Shown: positions 1 to 9,500 of the stretch, piece after piece
Numbering within the stretch: the stretch's first letter is position 1
Layout: each line of letters opens with the position of its first letter
NCBI GenBank assembly: GCA_937960435.1
Contig: CALGPN010000013.1
Location: 1-41,262 of the forward strand
Reading direction: 5' to 3'
Source: an uncultured Desulfosoma sp.
GTDB lineage: Bacteria > Desulfobacterota > Syntrophobacteria > Syntrophobacterales > DSM-9756
DNA length: 41,262 nucleotides
Notes under the pieces: model-generated
Database searches by the model: none
The model's input: the letters and a program-made list of their open reading frames with translations, nothing else
What the model was told of the DNA's origin: nothing
Program-made: the position numbers and the translations under genes

Positions 1-142
1 GGAGATGGTGATGCCCGGGGACAACGTGAACATGGAAGTGCACTTGATTGCGCCGGTGGCGTTGGAAAAGGAGCTTCGGTTTGCGATCCGCGAAGGCGGC
101 CGCACCGTGGGCGCCGGCGTGGTCACCGATATCATCGAGTAA
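1..142 (+). CDS. tuf: Elongation factor Tu, C-terminal tail (partial)
   Basis: The last 46 codons of EF-Tu run in from the left edge, reading from base 2 to a TAA at 140-142. The tail shows the domain 3 signature [15 protein letters not shown], then [16 protein letters not shown] and the typical ending of the protein. EF-Tu delivers aminoacyl-tRNA to the ribosome. Its place just before rpsJ is the usual join between the str and S10 operons, so the S10 genes are probably read from a promoter upstream of this window. Confidence 0.97.
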   Translation, partial: EMVMPGDNVNMEVHLIAPVALEKELRFAIREGGRTVGAGVVTDIIE

Positions 143-218
143 AGGCCAACGTCACGAAAGCCATGGGGTCCCTGACCGGATGTGTGAGGTGGGGACCCAA
201 ATTATGGGAACAGACGCC

Positions 219-527
219 ATGATGAATCAGAGAATACGCATCCGCTTGAAAGCCTACGACCACAAGCTTCTTGACCAGGCGGCCGCAGAAATCGTCAATA
301 CGGCCAAGAAAACGGGCGCCCACGTGGCCGGCCCTATCCCTTTGCCGACCAAAATTCATCGCTACACGGTTTTGCGATCCGTCCATATTGACAAGAAGTC
401 CAGGGAGCAGTTTGAGATCCGCGTCCACAAGCGTTTGGTGGACATTCTGGAGCCGACCCAGCAGACGGTGGACTCCCTCATGAAGTTGGATCTGTCCGCC
501 GGGGTCGATGTGGAAATCAAACTGTAA
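219..527 (+). CDS. rpsJ: 30S ribosomal protein S10
   Basis: uS10 of the small subunit, also the NusE partner of NusB in antitermination. Visible hallmarks are [17 protein letters not shown] at the start, GPIPLPT, the [12 protein letters not shown] segment and the ending [12 protein letters not shown]. The start at 219 gives 102 residues, the normal family length. An ATG at 204 would add five residues and lies nearer to the GAGGTGG at 185-191, so the exact start is open. The open frame runs much further upstream, but that part overlaps tuf and is not coding. First gene of the S10 cluster. Confidence 0.96.
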   Translation: MMNQRIRIRLKAYDHKLLDQAAAEIVNTAKKTGAHVAGPIPLPTKIHRYTVLRSVHIDKKSREQFEIRVHKRLVDILEPTQQTVDSLMKLDLSAGVDVEIKL

Positions 528-570
528 GGCCGCTTCAGGCGGAAGAGCCTAGCCCAAGAGAGCTGAGAAA

Positions 571-1203
571 ATGGTGAAGGCATTGTTAGGACGTAAGCTC
601 GGGATGACACAGGTCTTTGCCGAAGACGGGAGCGTGGTGCCCGTGACGGTGATCCAGGCCGGTCCGTGTGTCGTCACCCAGGTCAAAGTTCCCGCGCGGG
701 ACGGCTACAGCGCCGTGCAGATCGGCTTTGGGGAAAAGAAGGAAAAGAAGGTCACGCGCCCTCTGAAAGGTCATTTGGACAAAGTGGGCAAGGGGTATTT
801 CCAGATCTTGAGAGAGGTGCGTGTGGAAAATCCCGATGAGTTCCAACCGGGCCAGGTCCTGGAATCCGGTGTGTTTCTTATCGGAGACCGCGTGGATGTG
901 ACGGGGATCAGCAAAGGCAAGGGCTTTGCCGGCACCGTCAAACGCTGGGGTTTCAGCCGCGGTCCGGTGACGCATGGATGCAAGAACATCCGGGAACCGG
1001 GCTCGACGGGATGCGCCACCTTCCCGGGTCGCGTCATCAAAGGCAAAAAGATGGCGGGCCAGAAGGGAAATAAGCGGGCCACCGTGCTGAATCTGAAAAT
1101 CGTCGACGTGCGACCTGAAGAGAACCTCATTCTCATCAAGGGGGCTGTGCCCGGGGGCAAGAACGGCTTCCTGATGATTCGCAAGACGAATCGGGTTCCA
1201 TGA
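571..1203 (+). CDS. rplC: 50S ribosomal protein L3
   Basis: uL3, an early-assembly protein of the large subunit that reaches toward the peptidyl transferase centre. The 210-residue product starts [16 protein letters not shown] and carries the family signature near [21 protein letters not shown], with the GQKGNKR stretch further on. Length and order (rpsJ-rplC-rplD) are standard. The ribosome binding site is weak (GAGAGCTGAGAAA). Transcription is presumably from upstream, since I see no promoter in the 43-base gap. Confidence 0.97.
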   Translation: MVKALLGRKLGMTQVFAEDGSVVPVTVIQAGPCVVTQVKVPARDGYSAVQIGFGEKKEKKVTRPLKGHLDKVGKGYFQILREVRVENPDEFQPGQVLESGVFLIGDRVDVTGISKGKGFAGTVKRWGFSRGPVTHGCKNIREPGSTGCATFPGRVIKGKKMAGQKGNKRATVLNLKIVDVRPEENLILIKGAVPGGKNGFLMIRKTNRVP

Positions 1204-1244
1204 CGCCCGCGCCCCGGTGAGTGGAGGACGAGAAGGAACACATC

Positions 1245-1865
1245 ATGCCAACTGTGGAAATCTTCGACATGAATCGACAGGTCGTGGGGCAGATGGAGCT
1301 TCGCGACGATATTTTCGACGTCCCGGCCAACCCTCATGTGGTCCATGAAGTGGTTTTGTATCAGTTGGCCAAGCGTCGCCGGGGAACGGCGAAAACCAAG
1401 GGCCGCAGCGAGGTCTCCGGCGGGGGCAAAAAGCCCTGGCGCCAAAAAGGTACAGGCCGGGCGCGAGCCGGCACGTCCCGGTCGCCTCTGTGGCGGGGCG
1501 GGGGGATCGTCCACGGGCCGCAGCCCCGATCTTATGACATGAGGGTCCCCAAAAAAGTGCGGCGCCTGGCGTTGAAAGTGGTGCTGAGCCAAAAGCTTCG
1601 TGAGCAGGCGCTCCTGGTCGTGGACCAGTTGAACTTTCCGGAGATCAAGACCAAGAACTTTTATTCTTGGATGCAGCGCTTCGAGTTGCAGAAGCCTCTT
1701 GTGGTCATCGCCGGAAAAGACGAGGTCGTGGAAAAATCAGCGCGCAACATTCCCAACGTGAAGGTGCTGCGCTGTGAAGGCCTCAACGTTTTCGACATGC
1801 TCAAACATGGAAATGTGGTCCTGACCAAAGACACTGTTTCCAAAATAGAGGAGTCCTTGGGGTGA
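1245..1865 (+). CDS. rplD: 50S ribosomal protein L4
   Basis: uL4, whose extended loop lines the exit tunnel; in enterobacteria it also represses its own operon. The start at 1245 ([12 protein letters not shown]) is chosen because AGAAGGA lies about eight bases upstream and it gives 206 residues, the usual size. An in-frame ATG at 1221 would add eight unrelated residues. The conserved [19 protein letters not shown] loop and GPQPRSY are present. The stop TGA overlaps the ATG of rplW, suggesting translational coupling. No enterobacterial-type S10 leader is visible here. Confidence 0.96.
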   Translation: MPTVEIFDMNRQVVGQMELRDDIFDVPANPHVVHEVVLYQLAKRRRGTAKTKGRSEVSGGGKKPWRQKGTGRARAGTSRSPLWRGGGIVHGPQPRSYDMRVPKKVRRLALKVVLSQKLREQALLVVDQLNFPEIKTKNFYSWMQRFELQKPLVVIAGKDEVVEKSARNIPNVKVLRCEGLNVFDMLKHGNVVLTKDTVSKIEESLG

Positions 1866-2158
1866 TGCGGGACAAAACCTATTCCATATTGAAGCGTCCC
1901 TTGATCACGGAAAAGAGCACCCTCGAGAAGGAGCAGCACAACAAGCTCCATTTCGAGGTGGATCGGCGGGCCAACAAGATCGAGATCAAAGAGGCCGTGG
2001 AGAAGATCTTCAAAGTGGACGTGTTGGAAGTGCGCACCCTAACGGTCAAGGGCCATAACAAGCGGGTAGGGCGCCATACGATCCGCACGCCGGATTGGAA
2101 GAAGGCCATTGTGACGATCAAGCCCGGTCAAAGGGTCGAGTTTTTCGAGGGCGTTTAA
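1865..2158 (+). CDS. rplW: 50S ribosomal protein L23
   Basis: uL23 sits at the tunnel exit and docks trigger factor and SRP. The 97-residue product shows the family features [14 protein letters not shown], then [21 protein letters not shown] and the ending [17 protein letters not shown]. The ATG at 1865 overlaps the rplD stop; a GTG one codon earlier (1862) is also possible. A 79-base gap to rplB follows, with nothing recognisable in it. Confidence 0.96.
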   Translation: MRDKTYSILKRPLITEKSTLEKEQHNKLHFEVDRRANKIEIKEAVEKIFKVDVLEVRTLTVKGHNKRVGRHTIRTPDWKKAIVTIKPGQRVEFFEGV

Positions 2159-2237
2159 GCAGGCGACGGGTGCGTGGAGGAACGAGAGCCACCGAAGAAC
2201 TGGCGGCGACGGCTTACGCACCGGATGAGGGTGAGTC

Positions 2238-3059
2238 ATGGGCATTAGAAAAGTCAAACCGCGCAGCGCCGGGACCCGGTTCCTGACCTACTCGACCTTT
2301 GAGGACGTCACGAAGAAGGAACCGGAAAAGAGTCTGGTGGAGCCGCTCAAAAAGAAGGGCGGCCGAAACAATTACGGCCGCGTGACAGCGCGCCATCGCG
2401 GGGGCGGGCACAAGAGGCTCTACCGGATCATCGACTTTAAGCGGGACAAAGAGGGCGTGCCGGCCAAGGTGGCGGCCATCGAATACGATCCCAATCGGAC
2501 GGCACGAATCGCGTTGCTACACTATGCGGACGGGGAAAAGCGTTACATCTTGGCTCCTTTGGGGCTGAAGGTGGGCGATACCGTGCTGACGGGTCGGGAA
2601 GCGGATGTGAAGCCGGGCAATTGCCTGCCTTTGGAAAGCATCCCGTTGGGCACGGTGGTCCACAACGTGGAGATGATTCCCGGCAAAGGCGGCCAATTGG
2701 TCCGATCGGCCGGCAGTGGGGCACAGCTCATGGCCAAGGAAGGTCGGTATGCGACGCTGCGTCTCCCGTCGGGCGAGATGCGCATGGTCCTGGCGCGGTG
2801 CAAGGCGACCATCGGGCAAGTGGGCAATATCGATCATGAAAACATCAGCCTGGGCAAAGCCGGCCGCAGCCGCTGGTTGGGTCGACGCCCCCATGTGCGC
2901 GGTGTGGCCATGAACCCTGTGGATCATCCCATGGGCGGCGGCGAGGGGCGAAGTTCCGGCGGGCGGCACCCCTGCACGCCGTGGGGCAAGCCCACCAAGG
3001 GTTATCGGACGCGCAAGGCCAAGAACAGCGATCGGCTCATCGTGCGACGCCGAAAGTGA
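2238..3059 (+). CDS. rplB: 50S ribosomal protein L2
   Basis: uL2, a universal large-subunit protein close to the peptidyl transferase centre and needed for subunit joining. The 273-residue length is standard. Visible signatures are [24 protein letters not shown] with [11 protein letters not shown], and the C-terminal region [18 protein letters not shown], which contains the conserved histidine, then [17 protein letters not shown]. The start ATG follows a GAGGGTGAGTC sequence. Neighbours are in classical order. Confidence 0.97.
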   Translation: MGIRKVKPRSAGTRFLTYSTFEDVTKKEPEKSLVEPLKKKGGRNNYGRVTARHRGGGHKRLYRIIDFKRDKEGVPAKVAAIEYDPNRTARIALLHYADGEKRYILAPLGLKVGDTVLTGREADVKPGNCLPLESIPLGTVVHNVEMIPGKGGQLVRSAGSGAQLMAKEGRYATLRLPSGEMRMVLARCKATIGQVGNIDHENISLGKAGRSRWLGRRPHVRGVAMNPVDHPMGGGEGRSSGGRHPCTPWGKPTKGYRTRKAKNSDRLIVRRRK

Positions 3060-3077
3060 TGATGTAAGGAGGGTAAG

Positions 3078-3365
3078 GTGCCTCGCTCTTTAAGAAAGGG
3101 ACCCTTTGTGGACGACCACCTGGTCAAAAAGGTCCTGGCGGCCAAAGAGACCGGTGACCGGAAGGTGATCAAGACATGGTCCCGGCGCTCCACCATTCTT
3201 CCGGATTTCGTGGGGTTGACCATCGCCGTGCACAACGGCAAAAAATTCATTCCCGTCTTTGTGACGGAGAACATGGTGGGCCACAAGCTGGGTGAATTCG
3301 CGCCCACACGGACCTTCTACGGTCATGCCGGGGATAAGAAGTCCAAGGTCAAGGGGAAAAAGTGA
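3078..3365 (+). CDS. rpsS: 30S ribosomal protein S19
   Basis: uS19 binds the head of 16S rRNA with S13. The product (95 residues) begins [18 protein letters not shown] after a GTG start preceded by GGAGGG, and has the signature [28 protein letters not shown] and [16 protein letters not shown]. The C-terminal tail is lysine-rich. Its stop overlaps the start of rplV. Confidence 0.97.
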   Translation: MPRSLRKGPFVDDHLVKKVLAAKETGDRKVIKTWSRRSTILPDFVGLTIAVHNGKKFIPVFVTENMVGHKLGEFAPTRTFYGHAGDKKSKVKGKK

Positions 3366-3697
3366 TGGAAGTGAGAGCCGTATCCAAATACTTGCGCATT
3401 TCTCCGAGGAAAGCGCGGTTGGTGGCCGATTTGGTTCGCAGCAAGGGCGTGGACGAAGCCTTGACCATTCTGAAGTATACCCCGAAGAAGGGCGCGCGGC
3501 TGGTGTCCAAGACGTTGCGGTCGGCCATGGCCAATGCGGAAAACACCAAGAGCATGGATATGGACGGCCTCTACGTCAAGGAAATCTATGTGAACGAAGG
3601 GCCGCGTTTGAAGCGATGGAGACCGCGCGCCATGGGGCGGGCCACCCGTATCTTGAAGCGCACGAGCCATATCACGGTGGTTCTCGGGGAAAAGTAA
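3365..3697 (+). CDS. rplV: 50S ribosomal protein L22
   Basis: uL22, whose beta hairpin lines the exit tunnel near the macrolide site. The product of about 110 residues starts [20 protein letters not shown] and carries the family ending [25 protein letters not shown]. The ATG at 3365 overlaps the rpsS stop (a GTG at 3362 is an alternative), so the two are probably translationally coupled. Confidence 0.96.
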   Translation: MEVRAVSKYLRISPRKARLVADLVRSKGVDEALTILKYTPKKGARLVSKTLRSAMANAENTKSMDMDGLYVKEIYVNEGPRLKRWRPRAMGRATRILKRTSHITVVLGEK

Positions 3698-3728
3698 TCG
3701 GTTTGTCATAGGACCTCGGAGGTGGAGA

Positions 3729-4355
3729 TTGGGACAGAAGGTCAATCCGAAAGGTTTTCGTCTCGGCGTCATTCGAACCTGGGATTCCAAATGGTTCGCA
3801 TCCAAGGGGTACGCCAAGCTTGCTTATGAAGACCGAAAGATTCGCGATTTCATTAAAAAGCGACTCTATCACGCCGGCATCGCCAAGGTGGAAATCGAAA
3901 GGGCGGCCAACAAGGCCAAAATCCGGATTCACACAGCCCGGCCCGGCATCGTGATCGGCAAGAAGGGGGCGGAAATCGAGGCCTTACGGCGGGAGCTGGA
4001 AAAGAAATTCTCCCGGGAAATCCTCATCGATATCCAAGAGGTGCGACGCCCGGAATTGGATGCCGTTTTGGTGGCGGAAAACATCGCCTTACAGCTGGAA
4101 CGGCGGGTCGCCTTTCGTCGGGCCATGAAACGCGCGGTGACCTCAGCCTTGAAATTCGGCGCCAAGGGAATTCGAGTGGCGTGCGCCGGACGATTGGGCG
4201 GGGCGGAAATGGCGCGACGGGAATGGTATCGCGAAGGTCGTGTCCCTCTCCACACCCTTCGAGCCGACATCGACTATGCTGTGGCCGTAGCCCGGACGAC
4301 CTATGGGGTGATCGGGGTCAAGGTGTGGATTTTCAAAGGGGAAGTGCTCCCGTAA
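3729..4355 (+). CDS. rpsC: 30S ribosomal protein S3
   Basis: uS3, part of the mRNA entry site and ribosomal helicase. The 208-residue product starts at a TTG codon preceded by CGGAGGTGGAGA, giving [21 protein letters not shown], the invariant opening of the family. The KH domain motif [12 protein letters not shown] is at about residues 75-86, and the C-terminal domain has [31 protein letters not shown]. It is slightly shorter than the E. coli protein, which has a longer tail. Confidence 0.96.
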   Translation: MGQKVNPKGFRLGVIRTWDSKWFASKGYAKLAYEDRKIRDFIKKRLYHAGIAKVEIERAANKAKIRIHTARPGIVIGKKGAEIEALRRELEKKFSREILIDIQEVRRPELDAVLVAENIALQLERRVAFRRAMKRAVTSALKFGAKGIRVACAGRLGGAEMARREWYREGRVPLHTLRADIDYAVAVARTTYGVIGVKVWIFKGEVLP

Positions 4356-4445
4356 GGACGGGTGGCCTTTTTCTGGGGCTCAGGACAAAGGGCGAGATCC
4401 GTATTAGGCGGGGGGCCCTGCGGTCTAGAGTCGAGGAGAAGATTC

Positions 4446-4862
4446 ATGTTAGCGCCGAAGAGAGTCAAATACCGCAAGCAGCAGAAAGGCCGCATGAGAG
4501 GGATGGCCTCTCGGGGGAACCAGTTGAACTTCGGGGACTTCGGGATCAAGGCTCTGGAGCCCGGTCGGATCACGTCTCGTCAGATCGAGGCGGCTCGCGT
4601 GGCCATTACCCGATACGTCAAGCGCGGCGGAAAGATCTGGATCCGCATCTTCCCGGACAAGCCCATCACCAAGAAGCCGGCGGAAACCCGCATGGGCAAG
4701 GGCAAAGGGGCCCCCGAGGGATGGGTGGCGGTGGTCAAGCCAGGGCGGATCCTCTATGAGCTCAAAGGTGTCACAGAGGAAATTGCCAAGGAAGCGTGCC
4801 GACTGGCGGGACACAAGCTTCCGGTGGCGACACGGTTCGTGTCGAGGCAGGATGTGTTATGA
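4446..4862 (+). CDS. rplP: 50S ribosomal protein L16
   Basis: uL16 organises the A-site tRNA elbow region of the large subunit. The start at 4446 gives 138 residues beginning [19 protein letters not shown], the normal family opening; the longer open frame upstream is not coding. The central motif [25 protein letters not shown] and the [16 protein letters not shown] segment are intact. The stop overlaps the ATG of rpmC (ATGA), indicating coupling. Confidence 0.96.
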   Translation: MLAPKRVKYRKQQKGRMRGMASRGNQLNFGDFGIKALEPGRITSRQIEAARVAITRYVKRGGKIWIRIFPDKPITKKPAETRMGKGKGAPEGWVAVVKPGRILYELKGVTEEIAKEACRLAGHKLPVATRFVSRQDVL

Positions 4863-5059
4863 AAGCAGCGACCTTGCGTGACATGAGTGTGGACGAATTG
4901 CAGCGGAAACTGGCGGAACTGCGGGAATCGCTGTTCAATCTTAAGTTTCAGCATGCGACCGGCCAGTTGGAGAACACGGCGCAGCTGAAACGGCATAAGC
5001 GGGACATCGCCAGAGTGTTGACTGTGTTGCGTGAAAAGCAAAACGTCGGTGAGGCGTAA
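4859..5059 (+). CDS. rpmC: 50S ribosomal protein L29
   Basis: uL29 is a small helical-hairpin protein near the tunnel exit. The 66-residue product, [18 protein letters not shown] followed by [20 protein letters not shown], matches the family well. The start is the ATG overlapping the rplP stop; the frame is open further upstream, but only because it overlaps rplP. rpsQ follows five bases after the stop. Confidence 0.96.
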   Translation: MKAATLRDMSVDELQRKLAELRESLFNLKFQHATGQLENTAQLKRHKRDIARVLTVLREKQNVGEA

Positions 5060-5064
5060 GAGGC

Positions 5065-5334
5065 ATGCCCATGGAAGAGCGGACTACGAACAGAAAGACC
5101 CGCGTCGGCACCGTGGTGAGCGACCGCATGAACAAGACGGTGGTCGTCAGCGTGGAGCGGCTCGTGAAGCACCCGAAGTACGGCAAATACATGCGGCGTC
5201 GCAATAAGTTCAAGGCTCATGACGAACAAAATCAATGCCGCATCGGAGATCGAGTGCTCATCGAAGAAAGCCGGCCTCTGAGCAAGACGAAACACTGGGT
5301 GGTCGTGAAGATTTTGGAACGGGCCGCCGTCTAA
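5065..5334 (+). CDS. rpsQ: 30S ribosomal protein S17
   Basis: uS17 is an OB-fold primary binder of 16S rRNA. The 89-residue product has [36 protein letters not shown] and [21 protein letters not shown], all characteristic. Two ATG codons (5065 and 5071) are possible starts; the first is annotated. A 63-base gap to rplN follows, where the S10-type and spc-type gene blocks meet. Confidence 0.96.
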   Translation: MPMEERTTNRKTRVGTVVSDRMNKTVVVSVERLVKHPKYGKYMRRRNKFKAHDEQNQCRIGDRVLIEESRPLSKTKHWVVVKILERAAV

Positions 5335-5397
5335 CACCTCCCTGTCGGGCGCGAATCGCCTTAGGGAGTCGGGTAAAGGCAGCTAAGGGAGGCCATC

Positions 5398-5766
5398 ATG
5401 ATCCAGGCTGAAACACAACTAAACGCCGCAGACAATTCGGGGGCGAAGCGTCTCTATTGCATCAAAGTCCTCGGCGGGACCCGCAAGCGGTATGCGACGG
5501 TTGGGGACATCATCGTGGTGTCCGTCAAGGAAGCCATCCCCAATTCCAAGGTCAAGAAAGGGGATGTGATGCGGGCCGTGGTGGTGAGGACGAAAAAAGA
5601 GGTGCGGCGCCCGGACGGATCCTACATCAAGTTCGACGACAATTCGGCCGTCTTGATCAATGCCGCCAAGGAACCGATCGGGACGCGCATTTTCGGTCCG
5701 GTGGCCCGTGAGCTTCGCGCCAAGCAGTTCATGAAAATCGTGTCGCTGGCCCCGGAAGTGCTCTAG
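5398..5766 (+). CDS. rplN: 50S ribosomal protein L14
   Basis: uL14 forms an intersubunit bridge and binds the silencing factor RsfS in other bacteria. The 122-residue product is the exact family length, starting [27 protein letters not shown] and ending [19 protein letters not shown]. The ATG is preceded by AAGGGAGGCCATC. First gene of the spc block. Confidence 0.97.
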   Translation: MIQAETQLNAADNSGAKRLYCIKVLGGTRKRYATVGDIIVVSVKEAIPNSKVKKGDVMRAVVVRTKKEVRRPDGSYIKFDDNSAVLINAAKEPIGTRIFGPVARELRAKQFMKIVSLAPEVL

Positions 5767-5790
5767 CGAGAACAGTGGGGAAGGTCGCCA

Positions 5791-6123
5791 ATGGCTGTCA
5801 GCAAAAAGTACCACATTAAGAAGAACGACACGGTGATGGTGATCGCCGGCAAGGAAAAGGGCAAGTCGGGCAAGGTGCTGCGGATCCTCACCAAGAAGGA
5901 TCGGGCCGTGGTGGAAAAGCTCAACATGGTCAAAAGGCATATGCGCCCGGGGGCTCACAGCCGGCAAGGCGGAATTGTGGAAAAGGAAGCGCCGATTCAC
6001 ATTTCCAATCTCATGGTCATTTGCAGCAAGTGCACAGATCCGACCCGTGTGGGCTATAAAAACCTCGAAGACGGCCGCAAGGTGAGATTCTGCAAGAAAT
6101 GCGGCGAACTCATTGACGGTTGA
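5791..6123 (+). CDS. rplX: 50S ribosomal protein L24, zinc-ribbon type
   Basis: uL24 is an assembly initiator of the large subunit. The 110-residue product has the KOW motif ([20 protein letters not shown]) near the N-terminus and [10 protein letters not shown] in the middle. Its C-terminal third has a four-cysteine motif at residues 78, 81, 101 and 104 (CSKC and CKKC), a likely zinc site seen in a subset of bacterial L24 proteins. Followed by rplE. Confidence 0.96.
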   Translation: MAVSKKYHIKKNDTVMVIAGKEKGKSGKVLRILTKKDRAVVEKLNMVKRHMRPGAHSRQGGIVEKEAPIHISNLMVICSKCTDPTRVGYKNLEDGRKVRFCKKCGELIDG

Positions 6124-6157
6124 CACGTCCACGGCTCCGGGCGGAGTGGAGGCGTTC

Positions 6158-6697
6158 ATGGCACGTTTGCGCGAATTGTACGTCAAAGAAGTGGCCCCGC
6201 AGCTGGCTGAAAAGTTCCGATACAAAAGCCCGATGCAAATCCCGAAGCTCGAGAAGATCGTGCTGAACATGGGCCTAGGGGAGGCGATTCAAAATGTCAA
6301 GATTCTGGAAACGGCATCGGAAGAACTGGCCCAGCTCAGCGGCCAAAAGCCGGTGATCACACGGGCGCGCCAGAGCATCGCGGCTTTTAAGCTGCGCAAA
6401 GGCATGCCCATCGGATGCATGGTGACTCTCCGAGGCGATCGCATGTACGAGTTTTACGACAAACTGGTCAACATCGCCTTGCCGCGGGTTCGCGACTTTC
6501 GTGGGGTGTCTCCGAAATCCTTTGACGGGCGTGGCAATTACACGCTGGGGGTTCGGGAACATATCATCTTTCCGGAAATCGACTACGACAAAATCGACAA
6601 GATCAAGGGACTGAACATCACCATCGTGACCACGGCCCAAACCGACGACGAAGCGCGCGAGCTTTTGGCCCTGTTGGGAATGCCGTTCAGAAAGTAG
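6158..6697 (+). CDS. rplE: 50S ribosomal protein L5
   Basis: uL5 contacts 5S rRNA and the P-site tRNA. The ATG at 6158 is chosen because GGAGTGGAGG lies just upstream and the resulting 179 residues equal the family length. A TTG at 6113 inside rplX would add 15 residues with no family match. Signatures include [41 protein letters not shown] and the [19 protein letters not shown] segment. Confidence 0.96.
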   Translation: MARLRELYVKEVAPQLAEKFRYKSPMQIPKLEKIVLNMGLGEAIQNVKILETASEELAQLSGQKPVITRARQSIAAFKLRKGMPIGCMVTLRGDRMYEFYDKLVNIALPRVRDFRGVSPKSFDGRGNYTLGVREHIIFPEIDYDKIDKIKGLNITIVTTAQTDDEARELLALLGMPFRK

Positions 6698-6723
6698 CGA
6701 AGAAGGGTGAGAAGGAGGCAGCC

Positions 6724-6909
6724 TTGGCCAAGAAATCCATGATCGCAAAAGCTCAGAGAAAGCCCAAATTCAAGGTGAGAGCTTACAACAGGTGCCCGCT
6801 GTGCGGACGGCCGCGTGCTTATCTGCGCAAATTCGGCATGTGCCGTATTTGCTTCCGCAATATGGCTCTCAACGGCGAGCTTCCCGGCGTCGTCAAATCC
6901 AGTTGGTAG
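6724..6909 (+). CDS. rpsN: 30S ribosomal protein S14, zinc-binding (type Z)
   Basis: uS14 in its short form. The 61-residue product starts at a TTG after GAAGGAGGCAGCC and has cysteines at residues 24, 27, 40 and 43 (CPLC and CRIC), the zinc-ribbon arrangement of the type Z protein. The ending [18 protein letters not shown] is standard. No second S14 gene is visible in the window. Confidence 0.97.
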   Translation: MAKKSMIAKAQRKPKFKVRAYNRCPLCGRPRAYLRKFGMCRICFRNMALNGELPGVVKSSW

Positions 6910-6937
6910 GAGCCGGAAGGAAAAGGAGAGGACCTTT

Positions 6938-7336
6938 ATGGTGATGACGGACCCCATTGCGGATTTTCTCAACCGCATCAAAAACGCCCACAGGGCGCGC
7001 ATCGATAAGGTGGATGTGCCGGCGTCGCGCATCAAAGTGGAGTTGGCGCGCATTCTCAAGGACGAAGGCTATATCAAGCATTTTAAGCTGATCAAGGACA
7101 ACAAGCAGGGCGTCCTGAGAATCCATCTCAAATACGGCCCTGACCGAGAAGCCGCCATTCGAGACATGCGCCGGATCAGCAAGCCCAGTCGCCGGATCTA
7201 TGTAGGATCCAAAGACATTCCTCGGGTCCTGAATGGACTGGGCATCGCCATCCTGTCCACATCGCGGGGGATCCTCACGGATAAGCAGGCCAGGCAAGCG
7301 GGTGTGGGCGGGGAATTGATCTGCAGCGTGTGGTGA
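6938..7336 (+). CDS. rpsH: 30S ribosomal protein S8
   Basis: uS8 is a primary 16S rRNA binder and, in E. coli, the translational repressor of the spc operon. The start at 6938 follows AAAAGGAGAGG and gives 132 residues beginning MVMTDPIADFLNRIKNAH, as expected; the longer open frame upstream overlaps rpsN. The C-terminal signature STSRGILTDKQARQAGVGGELICSVW is intact. Confidence 0.96.
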   Translation: MVMTDPIADFLNRIKNAHRARIDKVDVPASRIKVELARILKDEGYIKHFKLIKDNKQGVLRIHLKYGPDREAAIRDMRRISKPSRRIYVGSKDIPRVLNGLGIAILSTSRGILTDKQARQAGVGGELICSVW

Positions 7337-7358
7337 AAACAGCCAAAGGAGTTTAGAG

Positions 7359-7904
7359 ATGTCTCGCATCGGCAAAAACCCCGTTCCTATTCCGAAAGGG
7401 GTGGAAGTCACGCTTCACGGTGACGCCGTCACCGTCAAGGGGCCGAAGGGCCTTTTGGAACGGCGCATCCCGCCGGAAGTTACCGTCGCTGTGGAAAACG
7501 GGCAGATCCTTGTGCGCCGCAAGGACGATGAGCGCCGATCCCGATCCCTGCACGGGCTCATGCGGGTTTTGCTGCACAACATGGTGACGGGCGTGAGCCA
7601 AGGGTTCACCAAGGTGCTGGAAATTCAGGGCGTGGGCTATCGCTGTGATGTGGCCAACAACGTGTTGAATTTTACCCTGGGGCATTCCCACCCTGTGAGC
7701 TTCCCGCTGCCCGAGGGCGTCAAGGCGTCCGTAGAGAAGCAAACGGTGATCCGCCTGGAGGCTGTCGATAAGGAGCTTCTCGGGCAGACGGCGGCCAATA
7801 TCAAAGCCCTGCGCCCCGTGGAACCGTACAAGGGCAAGGGGATTCGATACGCGAACCAATGGGTGCGGCGAAAGGCCGGCAAGACCGGCTCCAAGAAGAA
7901 ATAG
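7359..7904 (+). CDS. rplF: 50S ribosomal protein L6
   Basis: uL6 lies near the GTPase-associated centre. The 181-residue product starts [17 protein letters not shown] and has the two repeated L6 folds, with the C-terminal signature [30 protein letters not shown]. The ATG follows AAAGGAGTTTAG. The 11-base spacing to rplR indicates one transcript. Confidence 0.97.
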   Translation: MSRIGKNPVPIPKGVEVTLHGDAVTVKGPKGLLERRIPPEVTVAVENGQILVRRKDDERRSRSLHGLMRVLLHNMVTGVSQGFTKVLEIQGVGYRCDVANNVLNFTLGHSHPVSFPLPEGVKASVEKQTVIRLEAVDKELLGQTAANIKALRPVEPYKGKGIRYANQWVRRKAGKTGSKKK

Positions 7905-7915
7905 GGGAAGGACAT

Positions 7916-8287
7916 ATGGGCTCCAAAACGAATCCAAGCGTGGCGGCACGCTTGAAACGCAAGCGGCGCATCCGCACGAAGGTCCACGGCACTCCCGAGC
8001 GGCCTCGTCTCACGGTGTACAAAAGCCTCAAGCACATCTATGCCCAGATCATCGACGACACGACGGGGATGACGATGGCGGCGGCCTCGACTCTTTCGCC
8101 CGAGTTCAAAGCTTTGGATGCCGTCAAAGGCAAGGTGGGGGCGGCGGAAAAAGTGGGCGAGCTTGTGGCGAAAAAGGCGTTGGAGAAGGGCATTACCAAA
8201 GTGGTTTTCGATCGCAACGGATTCATCTACCATGGCCGGATTCGTGCCGTAGCGGATGGAGCGCGGGCTGCAGGGCTGGAATTTTGA
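7916..8287 (+). CDS. rplR: 50S ribosomal protein L18
   Basis: uL18 carries 5S rRNA into the large subunit. The ATG at 7916 (GGGGAAGGACAT before it) gives 123 residues, [21 protein letters not shown], with [20 protein letters not shown] and the ending [26 protein letters not shown] typical of the family. The open frame extends upstream into rplF but that part is out of context. Confidence 0.96.
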   Translation: MGSKTNPSVAARLKRKRRIRTKVHGTPERPRLTVYKSLKHIYAQIIDDTTGMTMAAASTLSPEFKALDAVKGKVGAAEKVGELVAKKALEKGITKVVFDRNGFIYHGRIRAVADGARAAGLEF

Positions 8288-8315
8288 CCTAGACTGTCGG
8301 GCAAGGAGGCATATC

Positions 8316-8831
8316 TTGGCACCTCTCGATTCACACGATGTGCAGTACATCGACAAAATCGTCCACATCAGCCGCGTGGCCAAGGTGGTCAAAGGCGGGC
8401 GGCGGTTTTCTTTCAGCGCTATCGTTGTTGTGGGCGACGGCAACGGGCGGGTAGGCTTCTCCCTGGGCAAGGCCAACGAAGTGCCGGAAGCGATTCGCAA
8501 AGGCCTTGAGGGCGCCAAGCGGGACATGTTCGACGTGCCGCTCGTGCAGGGAACGTTGCCCCATGAAGTTCTTGGCAAGTTCGGCGCCTCCTCGGTGGTC
8601 CTGAAACCGGCCTCTCCCGGCACGGGAGTTATTGCCGGCGGGGCGGTGCGGGCCATTATGGAAGCGGCCGGAGTGAGCGACGTGCTCACCAAATGCTTGG
8701 GGTCACGCAATCCCCATAACGTGGTCAAAGCGACCATTGCGGGGCTAAAGGCCCTGCGAAGCCCTGAACGGATCGCCAAGACCCGAGGGCTGGATGTGAT
8801 GGAGGCAAAGGTTCAAGGAGCCGGGAGGTGA
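8316..8831 (+). CDS. rpsE: 30S ribosomal protein S5
   Basis: uS5 shapes decoding fidelity and the mRNA entry tunnel. I choose the TTG at 8316 because AAGGAGG sits seven bases upstream and this gives a 171-residue protein of normal size; the open frame reaches back to 8256 inside rplR. The motif [21 protein letters not shown], the [20 protein letters not shown] segment and [19 protein letters not shown] are characteristic. Confidence 0.96.
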   Translation: MAPLDSHDVQYIDKIVHISRVAKVVKGGRRFSFSAIVVVGDGNGRVGFSLGKANEVPEAIRKGLEGAKRDMFDVPLVQGTLPHEVLGKFGASSVVLKPASPGTGVIAGGAVRAIMEAAGVSDVLTKCLGSRNPHNVVKATIAGLKALRSPERIAKTRGLDVMEAKVQGAGR

Positions 8832-8834
8832 TCC

Positions 8835-9017
8835 ATGGCGCAGATGATCCGCATCAAACTGGTGCGCAGCCCCATCGGGCGGCCTGAAAAGCACCGAAAG
8901 ATTCTTCAGGCCTTGGGGCTGACACGGCTGCAGAAGGAAGTGACGCTGCCCGCGATCCCTCCGGTCGTGGGGGCTGTGAAAAAAGTCAATCACTTGGTTC
9001 AGGTCAGTGAAGCCTGA
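8835..9017 (+). CDS. rpmD: 50S ribosomal protein L30
   Basis: uL30, a small large-subunit protein that many bacteria lack. The 60-residue product [20 protein letters not shown], with [17 protein letters not shown] and the [12 protein letters not shown] ending, fits the family. Only three bases separate it from rpsE, whose 3' end holds the GGGAGGTGATCC binding site. Confidence 0.95.
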   Translation: MAQMIRIKLVRSPIGRPEKHRKILQALGLTRLQKEVTLPAIPPVVGAVKKVNHLVQVSEA

Positions 9018-9043
9018 GCGAGAAACGGATACAGGTGGGTGCC

Positions 9044-9487
9044 ATGCGACTGAACGATTTGAAACCGGCGGCCGGGTCCCGGAAAGACAGGAAGCGTATC
9101 GGCCGAGGGTCCGGGTCGGGCCTGGGGAAAACGGCAGGCAAGGGCCATAAAGGTCAGAAAGCGCGCTCCGGCGGGGGCGTGGTGCCGTGGTTTGAAGGCG
9201 GTCAAATGCCCTTGCAGCGGCGTGTGCCGAAAAGGGGCTTCCACAACATCTTTCGGAAGCTTTACACCGTGGTCAATGTGGGAGATTTGGATCGGTTCGA
9301 GGCCGGAAGCACTGTAGGGCCGGAAGAATTGATGCAGGCGGGGCTGGCGAAGAAAAGGGCCGACGGGATCAAGCTTCTGGGTGATGGAGACCTAAAGGCT
9401 TCTTTGACGGTGCGCGTCCACAAAGCCAGCGCCTCGGCCGTGGCGAAGGTGCAAGCGGCTGGCGGGAAGGTGGAAATCCTTAGCTGA
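9044..9487 (+). CDS. rplO: 50S ribosomal protein L15
   Basis: uL15, a late-assembly large-subunit protein. From the ATG at 9044 it has 147 residues starting [20 protein letters not shown], with the glycine-rich [20 protein letters not shown] segment typical of the family and [19 protein letters not shown] at 9035 would add three residues. secY begins 13 bases downstream, the standard arrangement. Confidence 0.96.
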   Translation: MRLNDLKPAAGSRKDRKRIGRGSGSGLGKTAGKGHKGQKARSGGGVVPWFEGGQMPLQRRVPKRGFHNIFRKLYTVVNVGDLDRFEAGSTVGPEELMQAGLAKKRADGIKLLGDGDLKASLTVRVHKASASAVAKVQAAGGKVEILS

Positions 9488-9500
9488 GAGGAACACGCGG